DNA from: Arthrobacter sp. SW1
GTDB taxonomy: Bacteria; Actinomycetota; Actinomycetes; Actinomycetales; Micrococcaceae
DNA: 64,000 nt
Direction of reading: 5' to 3'
Assembly (NCBI RefSeq): GCF_001766675.1
Contig: NZ_MJLT01000001.1
Location: 496,001 to 560,000 of the forward strand
Below, piece after piece: positions 9,091-16,610 of this stretch (its first letter is position 1; the number at the start of each line of letters is the position of its first letter). The notes beneath the pieces are model-generated. The model saw only the letters and a program-made list of their open reading frames with translations. It searched no databases and was not told the DNA's origin. The position numbers and the translations under genes were made by a program.

Positions 9091-9774
9091 ATGGCCCAGC
9101 ATGTTCTGCACACCACTGCCCGCCTGTACCTGTGCACCGACGCGAGGAAGAAGCAGGGCGATTTCGAGCAATTCGTGGACGCCGCGTTCGAGGGCGGAGT
9201 GGACATCATCCAGCTCCGCGACAAGACGATCGAAGCGGCCGAGGAACTGGAGCTGCTGGAGGTCCTGCACACGGTGGCGCATCGGCACGGCCGGCTCTGG
9301 GCCGTCAATGACCGCGCCGACATCGCGTCCCTCTCCGGCGCCCCCGTCTTCCACATCGGCCAGAAGGACCTCCCCCTCCGCGATGCACGGCACCTCCTGC
9401 ACGACCCCACAGTGATCGGCCTGTCGACGCACACGCCGGAGCAGGTTGACGCCGCAATCGCCGCGTCCCCGGGCCGCAGCGGCCTGGACTACTTCTGCGT
9501 GGGGCCGGTCTGGGCGACACCCACCAAGCCGGGCCGGGACGCCGTCGGGCTGGACCTGGTGAAGTACGCCGCAAGCGCGGTGCGGGCCGCGGACGAAGAA
9601 CGTGTGGGCGGAGTGCAGCTGCCGTGGTTTGCGATCGGCGGCATCGACCACAGCAACGTCGAAGAAGTGGTGCAGGCCGGCGCCAGCCGCATCGTCGTGG
9701 TGCGCGCCATCACCGAGGCGAGCGATCCGACGGCGGCCGCGCAGTCGCTGCTCGCGGCGTTGCCTGACTCCTAG
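9091..9774 (+). CDS. thiE: Thiamine-phosphate synthase
   Basis: Joins hydroxymethylpyrimidine pyrophosphate to thiazole phosphate, giving thiamine phosphate. The 227-residue TIM-barrel protein has [23 protein letters not shown], the phosphate-binding GLSTHTPEQ and [16 protein letters not shown], then FAIGGID near the end. These are the standard blocks of the family. It is divergent from thiO with a 138-base gap that also holds the riboswitch. There is an extra, charged loop (about residues 166-178, AADEERVGG) before the last barrel strand. Confidence 0.93.
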   Translation: MAQHVLHTTARLYLCTDARKKQGDFEQFVDAAFEGGVDIIQLRDKTIEAAEELELLEVLHTVAHRHGRLWAVNDRADIASLSGAPVFHIGQKDLPLRDARHLLHDPTVIGLSTHTPEQVDAAIAASPGRSGLDYFCVGPVWATPTKPGRDAVGLDLVKYAASAVRAADEERVGGVQLPWFAIGGIDHSNVEEVVQAGASRIVVVRAITEASDPTAAAQSLLAALPDS

Positions 9775-9814
9775 GACCCTCCGGTCACAATCGGCCAGAA
9801 GGGCGACGGCGGCC

Positions 9815-9845
9815 CCTGCCGGGGCGCGTTTGGCTCCCCGGCAGG
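9815..9845 (+). terminator. Hairpin after thiE
   Basis: A perfect 10-bp stem, CCTGCCGGGG with CCCCGGCAGG, around an 11-base loop, 40 bases after the thiE stop. There is no T-tract, so it is either a weak terminator or a 3'-end stabiliser. Confidence 0.5.
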
Positions 9846-9893
9846 AACCCCCGCTCTTCCGCGGCAATCGTTTCCAGCCCAAACCGGATGGAT

Positions 9894-9899
9894 TACGCT
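9894..9899 (+). promoter_or_regulatory. Putative -10 hexamer of the RNB-domain gene
   Basis: TACGCT ends 7 bases before the GTG start at 9907. There is no Shine-Dalgarno, so a leaderless transcript is likely. Confidence 0.4.
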
Positions 9900-9906
9900 G
9901 ATTTTT

Positions 9907-11397
9907 GTGCCACATCACCGGATAGCCCCGAATGTCAGCGAAACGTCCAACCAGTTGGCGGAGGCATTGGCTGCCCTGCGGACGGAGCTCGAACTGCCGG
10001 AAGATTATCCGGAAGAGGCACTCGCGGAGGCCAAGGAGGCCGTGGCATCCCACACCCTTCCGGCGCTGGACCTGGACCACATCCCCTTCGTCACCATTGA
10101 TCCCGCCACCTCCACGGACCTGGACCAGGCTCTACACATCGAGCGCGACGGTGACGGCTACAAGGTCTTCTACGCCATTGCCGATGTGCCGTCCTTCGTC
10201 ACGCCCGGCGGAGCCCTGGACACCGAGACCCGCCGCCGCGGCCAGACCCTCTACGCCCCGGACGGCCGCATCCCGCTGCACCCCGAGGTCATCAGTGAAC
10301 AGGCCGGAAGCCTCCTTGCCGGACAAAAGTGCGGCGCATTTGTCTGGGAGTTCCACCTTGACGGCGCCGCCGAAGTGACCTCCGTTGCCGTCCGAAGGGC
10401 CGCCGTCCGCAGCCGCGCGAAACTGAATTACCGCGACGTCCAGGCGGACATCGATGCCGGAACCGCAGAGCCCGGGCTGCAGCTGCTCAAGGAGGTGGGC
10501 CTGAAGCGCGTGGAACTGGAGCGCAAGCGCGGCGGTGCCAGCCTGAACATGCCCGAACAGGAAATCGTGCCCCTGCCGGTGGGCGGCTACCGGATCGTGG
10601 CCGCGCCGTCCCTTCCTGTGGAGGACTGGAACGCACAGATCTCCCTCATGACCGGGATGGCAGCAGCGCAGCTCATGCTGGACGGCAAAGTGGGCATCCT
10701 GCGGACCATGCCGGCACCGGACGAGCGCTCCCTGCTCCACTTCAAACGCCAGACGGCCGCCCTCGGCAAGCCATGGAACAACGGCCAGGGCGGCATCAGC
10801 TACGGCGAATACCTCCGCACACTGGACGCTTCTGATCCGAAGCAGCTGGCCATCCTGCACTCGGCCGGCATGCTGTTCCGCGGCGCCGGTTACACCCCGT
10901 TCGACGGTGAGGTTCCCGACGACGTCGAACAGTCCGCGATCGGCGCACCCTACGCGCACACCACCGCGCCGCTGCGGCGCCTGGTGGACCGCTTCGTCCT
11001 GGTCATCTGTGAAGCCCTGAGCAACGGCACGGAGATTCCGGGCTGGGTGCGCGAGGCACTGCCGTTCCTGCCCGAAATGATGGCTGCCTCGGACCAGCTC
11101 GCCGGCAGGCTCGAGCGCATGGCGCTGGACACCGTGGAGGCTGCGCTGCTGGTGAGCCATGTGGGCGAGGAGTTCGACGCCGTCGTGATTTCCGGATCCA
11201 AGCCGAACGGCTCCAAACCGAACGGCGGCAACGGGAACGGAAACGGCAACGGGCGGCCGTCCGGCGTCGTGCAGATCGCGGAGCCGGCGGTCACCGCGCG
11301 CTGCGAGGGAGAAATGGAGTCCGGCACCAAGGTGCGGGTGCGGCTGCTGGCCGCCGACATCCATGCCCGGCAGATTTCCCTCGAACTGATCGGCTGA
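9907..11397 (+). CDS. RNB-domain (RNase II/R-like) ribonuclease
   Basis: A 496-residue exoribonuclease-family protein made essentially of the RNB catalytic domain; the cold-shock and S1 domains that flank it in RNase II and R are absent. The metal-binding block reads FVTIDPATSTDLDQALHIE (about residues 61-79), with Asp65, Asp71 and Asp73. The position of the fourth Asp of Escherichia coli RNase II is Gln74. Near the C-terminus (about 429-453) lies a low-complexity stretch of SKPNG and GN repeats, coded by tandem hexamers at 11191-11253. The start is GTG. It probably degrades structured or short RNA; the specificity is unknown. Confidence 0.85.
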   Translation: MPHHRIAPNVSETSNQLAEALAALRTELELPEDYPEEALAEAKEAVASHTLPALDLDHIPFVTIDPATSTDLDQALHIERDGDGYKVFYAIADVPSFVTPGGALDTETRRRGQTLYAPDGRIPLHPEVISEQAGSLLAGQKCGAFVWEFHLDGAAEVTSVAVRRAAVRSRAKLNYRDVQADIDAGTAEPGLQLLKEVGLKRVELERKRGGASLNMPEQEIVPLPVGGYRIVAAPSLPVEDWNAQISLMTGMAAAQLMLDGKVGILRTMPAPDERSLLHFKRQTAALGKPWNNGQGGISYGEYLRTLDASDPKQLAILHSAGMLFRGAGYTPFDGEVPDDVEQSAIGAPYAHTTAPLRRLVDRFVLVICEALSNGTEIPGWVREALPFLPEMMAASDQLAGRLERMALDTVEAALLVSHVGEEFDAVVISGSKPNGSKPNGGNGNGNGNGRPSGVVQIAEPAVTARCEGEMESGTKVRVRLLAADIHARQISLELIG

Positions 11398-11420
11398 GCC
11401 GCCGGCCGTCGTGAAAATCA

Positions 11421-11434
11421 CACCTTTCAAGGTG
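11421..11434. repeat. Small inverted repeat upstream of the helicase leader
   Basis: CACCTT-TC-AAGGTG, a 6-bp-arm inverted repeat 24 bases after the RNB gene stop and just upstream of the TACACT hexamer. It could be an operator or a weak terminator. Confidence 0.3.
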
Positions 11435-11451
11435 AAAACCGGATATGCCGT

Positions 11452-11457
11452 TACACT
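11452..11457 (+). promoter_or_regulatory. Putative -10 hexamer of the DEAD-box helicase gene
   Basis: TACACT in the gap before the helicase. Initiation about 7 bases downstream would give a 5' leader of roughly 215 bases, far longer than others in this window. Confidence 0.35.
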
Positions 11458-11469
11458 TGACCCGTAGTA

Positions 11470-11571
11470 ATGGATGCCCGGTCGTTGATTCATTCCCTTT
11501 TGACTCAACAAGCCCGCACCTACGCGATCTTGAGATTTGCCCGCTGGTCACCAGTGCCAGTATTCAGATAG
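11470..11571 (+). CDS. Possible 33-residue upstream ORF in helicase leader
   Basis: An ATG just after the predicted transcription start opens a 33-codon frame (MDARSLIHSLL ... PVPVFR) that is basic and has no Shine-Dalgarno. It ends 109 bases before the helicase start. It may be a regulatory leader peptide or chance; comparison between species is needed to tell. The rest of the 283-base gap holds no other feature I can support. Confidence 0.25.
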   Translation: MDARSLIHSLLTQQARTYAILRFARWSPVPVFR

Positions 11572-11680
11572 CCCGCGATCGGCTTCCACTGGACACGCTT
11601 GCGCCCGTCCGTGCTCCGGAACGGCTTTGCCGGAACCGTTGAGCATGCAGCGCAGCCCAAATGAATAAGGAAACTCCCCT

Positions 11681-13369
11681 GTGAGTGAATTGCACACCCA
11701 TGAAGTCCTGAGCGACGGCAACGAATCGATCGAGCCCGAGGAAACCATCACCTCGGATGAAACGCCCCACGAGATCGAAGAGAAGTCCTTCGCCGACTTC
11801 AACGTCCGTGCGGACATTGTGGAATCGCTGGCCGACGCCGGCATCACCCACCCCTTCCCCATCCAGGCCATGACCCTTCCTGTGGCCCTCGGCGGACACG
11901 ACATCATCGGCCAGGCCAAGACCGGTACGGGCAAGACCCTCGGCTTCGGCATCCCGGCCCTGCAGCGCGTCGTCGGCCAGGACGACCCCGGCTATGACGC
12001 CCTTCCCGTGCCGGGCGCCCCGCAGGCCCTGGTCATCGTGCCCACCCGCGAACTCGCGGTGCAGGTGGCCAACGACCTCCAGACCGCGTCCCGCAAGCGC
12101 AACGCCCGCATCGCCACCATCTACGGCGGCCGCGCCTACGAACCCCAGATCGAAGCCCTGCAGAAGGGTGTGGAAGTTGTGGTCGGCACCCCGGGCCGCC
12201 TGATCGACCTCTACAAGCAGCGCCACCTGAGCCTGAAGAACGTCCGGATCGTCGTCCTCGACGAAGCCGACGAAATGCTGGACCTCGGCTTCCTGCCCGA
12301 TGTCGAGACCCTGATTGCCGGCACCCCCGCCGTCCGCCAGACCCTGCTGTTCTCGGCCACCATGCCCGGCCCGGTCATCGCCATGGCCCGCCGCTACATG
12401 ACCCAGCCCACGCACATCCGCGCTGCCGATCCCAACGACGAAGGCCTCACCAAGCGCGATATCCGCCAGCTCATCTACCGTGCGCACAGCATGGACAAGA
12501 CCGAGGTGGTGGCCCGCATCCTGCAGGCCCGCGGTCGCGGCCGCACCGTCATCTTCACCAAGACCAAGCGGACCGCCGCGAAGGTGGCCGAAGAGTTGGT
12601 TGACCGCGGCTTCGCGGCTGCCGCCATCCACGGCGACCTCGGCCAGGGCGCACGCGAGCAGGCCCTGCGCGCCTTCCGCAACAACAAGGTGGACGTGCTG
12701 GTGGCCACCGACGTCGCCGCCCGTGGCATCGATGTCGAGGACGTCACCCACGTCATCAACTACCAGTGCGTGGAAGACGAGAAGATCTACCTGCACCGCG
12801 TAGGCCGCACCGGCCGCGCCGGCAACAAGGGCACCGCCGTCACCTTTGTCGACTGGGACGACGTCCCCCGCTGGGCCCTTATCAACAAGGCCCTGGGCCT
12901 GGATGTGCCGGAGCCCATCGAAACCTACTCCTCCTCGCCGCACCTCTACACCGACCTGGACATCCCGGAAGGCACCAAGGGCCGCTTGCCGCGCGACAAG
13001 CGCGTGCTGGCCGGAGTCGAGGCCGAAGTCCTGGAGGACCTCGGCGAGACCGGCAAGAAGAACTCCCGCTCCGGCAAGTCCGGCAGCCGCGGCGGAAAGC
13101 GCGACGGCGGACGCCGCCAGGGCGAGTCCGGCGGCTCTGCTTCCGGCGAAGGGAAGTCCCGCGAAGGCGGCCGCACCCGCAACCGTCGCCGCCGCAGCGA
13201 GGGCGAATCGGGCGACAACGCCGCACAGTCCACCACCTCGGCGTCTGGTACAGCCCGGTCCGAGGGCGGCGAAGCCGCTGCGGAGAAGCCTGCCCGCACG
13301 CGCCGAACCCGGACGCGCCGCCGCAATGGCGAGGTCGTGTCCTCTCCGGCTGAGAACACCGAGGCATAA
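11681..13369 (+). CDS. DEAD-box ATP-dependent RNA helicase
   Basis: The 562-residue protein has the Q motif (GITHPFPIQAMTL), Walker A AKTGTGKT, VPTRELA, DEAD in VLDEADEMLDLGF, SAT, and HRVGRTGRAG of motif VI. These make a complete two-domain RecA-like helicase core of about 430 residues. The remaining 130 residues are Arg/Gly/Ser-rich and very basic, an RNA-binding tail as in CsdA/RhlE-type helicases. The GTG start has AAGGAAA upstream. Likely roles are ribosome assembly and mRNA turnover, especially in the cold; the RNB nuclease lies next to it on the same strand. The long leader suggests post-transcriptional control. Confidence 0.93.
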   Translation: MSELHTHEVLSDGNESIEPEETITSDETPHEIEEKSFADFNVRADIVESLADAGITHPFPIQAMTLPVALGGHDIIGQAKTGTGKTLGFGIPALQRVVGQDDPGYDALPVPGAPQALVIVPTRELAVQVANDLQTASRKRNARIATIYGGRAYEPQIEALQKGVEVVVGTPGRLIDLYKQRHLSLKNVRIVVLDEADEMLDLGFLPDVETLIAGTPAVRQTLLFSATMPGPVIAMARRYMTQPTHIRAADPNDEGLTKRDIRQLIYRAHSMDKTEVVARILQARGRGRTVIFTKTKRTAAKVAEELVDRGFAAAAIHGDLGQGAREQALRAFRNNKVDVLVATDVAARGIDVEDVTHVINYQCVEDEKIYLHRVGRTGRAGNKGTAVTFVDWDDVPRWALINKALGLDVPEPIETYSSSPHLYTDLDIPEGTKGRLPRDKRVLAGVEAEVLEDLGETGKKNSRSGKSGSRGGKRDGGRRQGESGGSASGEGKSREGGRTRNRRRRSEGESGDNAAQSTTSASGTARSEGGEAAAEKPARTRRTRTRRRNGEVVSSPAENTEA

Positions 13370-13377
13370 AAGCCTCA

Positions 13378-14268
13378 ATGACTGACACTGTTTGGGCGCC
13401 GGACGGCAGCAACCTGGTGGTGCACGCGGACAACGCCGCGTTCCTCCCCACGCTGCCGGACGGCGCCTTCACACTGATCTACGTTGACCCGCCCTTCAAC
13501 ACGGGCAGGGTGCAGCGCCGGCAGGAAACCCGGATGGTCCGCAACGCCGACGGCGAAGGGGACCGGCTCGGTTTCAAGGGCCGTTCCTACGACACCATCA
13601 AGGGTGCCCTGCACAGTTACGACGACGCCTTCAGCGACTACTGGTCGTTCCTGGAGCCGCGGCTGCTCGAGGCCTGGCGCCTGCTCGCCGACGACGGCAC
13701 ACTCTACCTGCACCTGGACTACCGCGAAGTCCACTACGCCAAAGTGATGCTGGATGCGATCTTCGGGCGTGAGTGCTTCCTCAACGAGATCATCTGGGCC
13801 TACGACTACGGCGCGCGTGCCCGCAACCGCTGGCCCACCAAGCACGACAACATCCTCGTCTACGTGAAGAATCCGTCGAAGTACCACTTCGACAATGACG
13901 AGGTGGACCGGGAGCCCTACATGGCCCCCGGCCTGGTCACCGAAGCCAAGCGGAAGAAGGGCAAGCTGCCCACCGATGTCTGGTGGCACACCATCGTCTC
14001 CCCCACCGGCAAGGAAAAGACCGGTTATCCGACGCAGAAGCCCGAAGGGCTGGTGCGCCGGATCGTCTCGGCCTCAAGCCGGCCCGGGGACTGGTGCCTG
14101 GACTTCTTCGCGGGCTCCGGAACCCTGGGCGCGGTGGCCGGGAAGCTCGGCCGCAGGTTTGTCTGCGTGGACCGGAACGCCCCGGCGATCGAGATCATGC
14201 GCAAGCGGCTGGAAGGAAAGGCCGAGTTCGCCGAACTCCTTCCGCTCGTGGAAGAATCCGCGGGCTAG
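13378..14268 (+). CDS. Orphan beta-class DNA methyltransferase (N6-adenine/N4-cytosine type)
   Basis: The 296-residue protein has the catalytic motif IV DPPFNTG at about residues 37-43 and the S-adenosylmethionine motif I DFFAGSGTLG at 242-251. Catalytic motif before cofactor motif, with a target-recognition region between, is the beta order used by N6-A and N4-C methyltransferases. No restriction endonuclease or specificity subunit is nearby, so it looks solitary. The start is 8 bases after the helicase stop, suggesting cotranscription with housekeeping genes and a regulatory or repair-linked role more than defence. The recognition sequence cannot be read from the protein. Confidence 0.85.
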   Translation: MTDTVWAPDGSNLVVHADNAAFLPTLPDGAFTLIYVDPPFNTGRVQRRQETRMVRNADGEGDRLGFKGRSYDTIKGALHSYDDAFSDYWSFLEPRLLEAWRLLADDGTLYLHLDYREVHYAKVMLDAIFGRECFLNEIIWAYDYGARARNRWPTKHDNILVYVKNPSKYHFDNDEVDREPYMAPGLVTEAKRKKGKLPTDVWWHTIVSPTGKEKTGYPTQKPEGLVRRIVSASSRPGDWCLDFFAGSGTLGAVAGKLGRRFVCVDRNAPAIEIMRKRLEGKAEFAELLPLVEESAG

Positions 14269-14270
14269 GC

Positions 14271-14633
14271 TCAACCGCAGCCGTGCATCAGCTGGATGCC
14301 GTGCTCCGTCTGGCGGTTGTCCAGGACAGCTCCGGCAGAATCGCAGAGTGCGTTGACCAGCAGGGCGAAGCCTTCGCCGTTCTGGAAGTTGCCGCCACCG
14401 CCCGGAACCTCTGGAACGGTGCCCGGAGGAAGGAAGACCCACGCGCCCCAGGCCTCCACGAAAGCCCAGTTTCCGCTGAAGTGGACGTTGCTGCTGATTG
14501 GCGGTACAAACACCCATTCGCTGCCCGTGTATGCGGGGCGGCTGGCGTTCGTACAGTCCAAGGCGTTGGCAGCGACGGGAACAAACATGAGGGCTGCGGC
14601 GAGGCCCGCGGCAGCCAGGGATTTCCTGAACAT
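14271..14633 (-). CDS. Small secreted protein of unknown function
   Basis: A 120-residue protein with a clear Sec signal peptide (MFRKSLAAAGLAAALMFVPVAANA, cleavage probably after ANA at about residue 24). The mature part is about 96 residues, rich in aromatic residues and glycine, with four cysteines (DCTN, LCDS, HGCG) that could form disulphides. I recognise no family. It converges on the methyltransferase gene with 2 bases between stops. Its promoter region is shared with the divergent EI24 gene. Confidence 0.65.
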   Translation of the reverse strand: MFRKSLAAAGLAAALMFVPVAANALDCTNASRPAYTGSEWVFVPPISSNVHFSGNWAFVEAWGAWVFLPPGTVPEVPGGGGNFQNGEGFALLVNALCDSAGAVLDNRQTEHGIQLMHGCG

Positions 14634-14811
14634 GGTTTCTCCATCGACAAATGAACGGGTAGAGCTACTGCGATGAGACCGTGAATGATGCGGTTGCTGG
14701 CCGCTTCCCCAACAGCCGAAACGATACTCAGGGCCCGCGCCAAGTCAAGACGTTTTCCTTATCCCCGGAGACCGGCAGAACGCCGGATTTACTGCCGTAT
14801 CAGCCAATGAG

Positions 14812-14817
14812 TATCGT
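14812..14817 (+). promoter_or_regulatory. Putative -10 hexamer of the EI24-domain gene
   Basis: TATCGT ends 7 bases before the ATG at 14825, which lacks a Shine-Dalgarno. If this is the promoter, the upstream in-frame ATG at 14807 would be outside the transcript. Confidence 0.35.
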
Positions 14818-14824
14818 GTGCCTC

Positions 14825-15622
14825 ATGAGTGGACACAGTGCGGGACCGCCCGGCGCGAAGCGCAATCCTGTCAGGGAATTCCTCGGTGGCGCAGGGCACC
14901 TGTTCCGGGCGTTCGCCTGGTGGCGCCGCAGGCCAGGCCTCATGGCACTCGGCCTCGTCCCGGCGGCCATCTCTGCCGTCCTGCTGTGCGCTGCCCTGGT
15001 GGTTCTTGCGGTTTTCCTGGCACCCCTTGTCGCAGCCCTCACGCCGTTCGCGGACGGCTGGCCGGCCTTCTGGCGGGATGCGCTGCGTGCCGGACTCTCA
15101 GTAGGGATCTTCGCCGGCGCCACTATCGTGGGCGTGCTCTCTTTCGCCGTACTGACGCTGACCGTGGGCGGCCCGCTTTATGAACGCATCGGTTCCGCGG
15201 TGGAACGCGAACTGGGCGACCCGCCCTCCGAAGCCGAAGGCGCCCCGGGCGGCTGGCTGGCCGATGGCGCGTCCCTGCTGGGCCGGGGCCTGCTTTGTTC
15301 GCTGCTCGCCGGTGCGCTCGGCCTCATCCCGGTGGTGGGGGCGGTCATCGGAGCGATCGTCGGATTCGTCCTCACCGCCTGGCTCCTGGCCGAGGAGCTT
15401 TCCTCCCAGGCCCTCGCCGCCCGGGGTTTTGCGCGTGCGGATCGTCAAAGGCTGCTGCGTTCCCGCCCGGCACGGACCCTGGGTTTCGGCCTGGCGGCCC
15501 AGGCATTCTTCTTCGTGCCGCTCGGGGCAGTACTGGTGATGCCTGTCGCCGTGGCGGGCGCGAGTACTTTCGTCCGTTCGCTGCAGACGGGCACGGCACC
15601 GGTACCGGCGTCCCGGACCTGA
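14825..15622 (+). CDS. EI24/CysZ-like integral membrane protein
   Basis: A 265-residue membrane protein with about five hydrophobic segments. The opening block VREFLGGAGHLFRAFAWWRRRPGLMALGLVP and the internal GPLYERIGSAVERELGD are typical of the EI24 (PF07264) domain, shared with the sulfate importer CysZ. Actinobacterial members are poorly characterised, and no cysteine-synthesis genes lie nearby, so transport of sulfate is only a guess. The start is chosen at the second ATG (14825) on the basis of the -10 position; 14807 is an alternative. It faces the PHP-domain gene tail to tail. Confidence 0.75.
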   Translation: MSGHSAGPPGAKRNPVREFLGGAGHLFRAFAWWRRRPGLMALGLVPAAISAVLLCAALVVLAVFLAPLVAALTPFADGWPAFWRDALRAGLSVGIFAGATIVGVLSFAVLTLTVGGPLYERIGSAVERELGDPPSEAEGAPGGWLADGASLLGRGLLCSLLAGALGLIPVVGAVIGAIVGFVLTAWLLAEELSSQALAARGFARADRQRLLRSRPARTLGFGLAAQAFFFVPLGAVLVMPVAVAGASTFVRSLQTGTAPVPASRT

Positions 15623-15668
15623 CGGTCCAGCAGTTCCGGAGGGATCAGGGCATGGAAGGAGCAGGACG

Positions 15669-16517
15669 CTAAGCGCGCACAACCTTGCTGCCGCGGCCGA
15701 GTTCCTCGATCCGTGCCAGGACTTCTGGCCTCGTCAGGTTTTCGCCCAGCAGGTTCACCTTGCCGGTGCCGTGGTAATCGGACGAACCGGTCATGAAGAG
15801 ATTGTTCTCCGCGGCGAAACGGCGCAGGAATTCCCGGCCTTCTTCCGGGTTGTCCCGGTGCTCCACCTCGAGTCCCAGCAAGCCGGCGTCGACCATCTCG
15901 CGGTAGGTACGCTCCCCCACCACGCGTCCACGCGCGGACGCCACCGGGTGCGCGAACACCGGCACGCCGCCGGCTGCGCGCACCAGTTCGACGGCGAACG
16001 CGGGCTCGGGTGCGTAGTGCTGCACGAAGTAGCGCGAATGTGAGCTCAGGATGGCGGTGAACGCTTCCGTGCGGTCCGCGACGGCGCCGGCCGCCACGAG
16101 CGCGTCGGCGATATGCGGCCGCCCCACCGTGGCACCCGGGGCGACGTGGTGGATGACGTCGTCCCAGCTCAGCGGGTAGTCCTCGGCGAGCAGGCTCACC
16201 ATCCGCTGGGCCCGGGTCAGCCGGGCGTCCTTGGACTTGGTGATTTCCTCCAGCAGCCCGGGGTGCGCGGGATCATGCAGGTAGCTCAGGAGATGGACGC
16301 TGATGCCCGTTTCGGTGCGGCAGGAAATCTCCATGCCCGGCACCAAGGCAACACCGTGTTCCAAGGCCGCGACGGACGCTTCCGCCCAGCCGTCGGTGGA
16401 GTCGTGATCGGTCAGCGCCACCACATCCAGGCCCGCCTTCGCGGCGGAGCGGATCAGCTCCCCGGGGGCCTCGGTTCCGTCCGAAACATTGGAATGGGTG
16501 TGCAGGTCGATCTTCAC
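15669..16517 (-). CDS. PHP-domain phosphoesterase
   Basis: The 282-residue protein starts MKIDLHTHSNVSDG, with the metal-binding HxH pair (His6, His8). It continues with ALTDHDS (third metal block), PGMEIS, and near the end TGSSDYHG. This is the trinuclear-metal PHP active site found in histidinol phosphatase, DNA polymerase III-associated and 3',5'-nucleotide phosphatases. Close relatives in actinobacteria hydrolyse 3',5'-bisphosphonucleosides or short RNAs, but the substrate here is not shown. The GTG start has GGGGGA immediately upstream and TAAGCT 6 bases before. Confidence 0.85.
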   Translation of the reverse strand: MKIDLHTHSNVSDGTEAPGELIRSAAKAGLDVVALTDHDSTDGWAEASVAALEHGVALVPGMEISCRTETGISVHLLSYLHDPAHPGLLEEITKSKDARLTRAQRMVSLLAEDYPLSWDDVIHHVAPGATVGRPHIADALVAAGAVADRTEAFTAILSSHSRYFVQHYAPEPAFAVELVRAAGGVPVFAHPVASARGRVVGERTYREMVDAGLLGLEVEHRDNPEEGREFLRRFAAENNLFMTGSSDYHGTGKVNLLGENLTRPEVLARIEELGRGSKVVRA

Positions 16518-16610
16518 TCCCCCAGCTTAAGTGACTGCGGGCTTGATGGGCCCGGGCCGCCATGCCGGCGTGCGTTGGCCCCCTCCGTGAACAGGTGGGA
16601 ACATGGGAGC

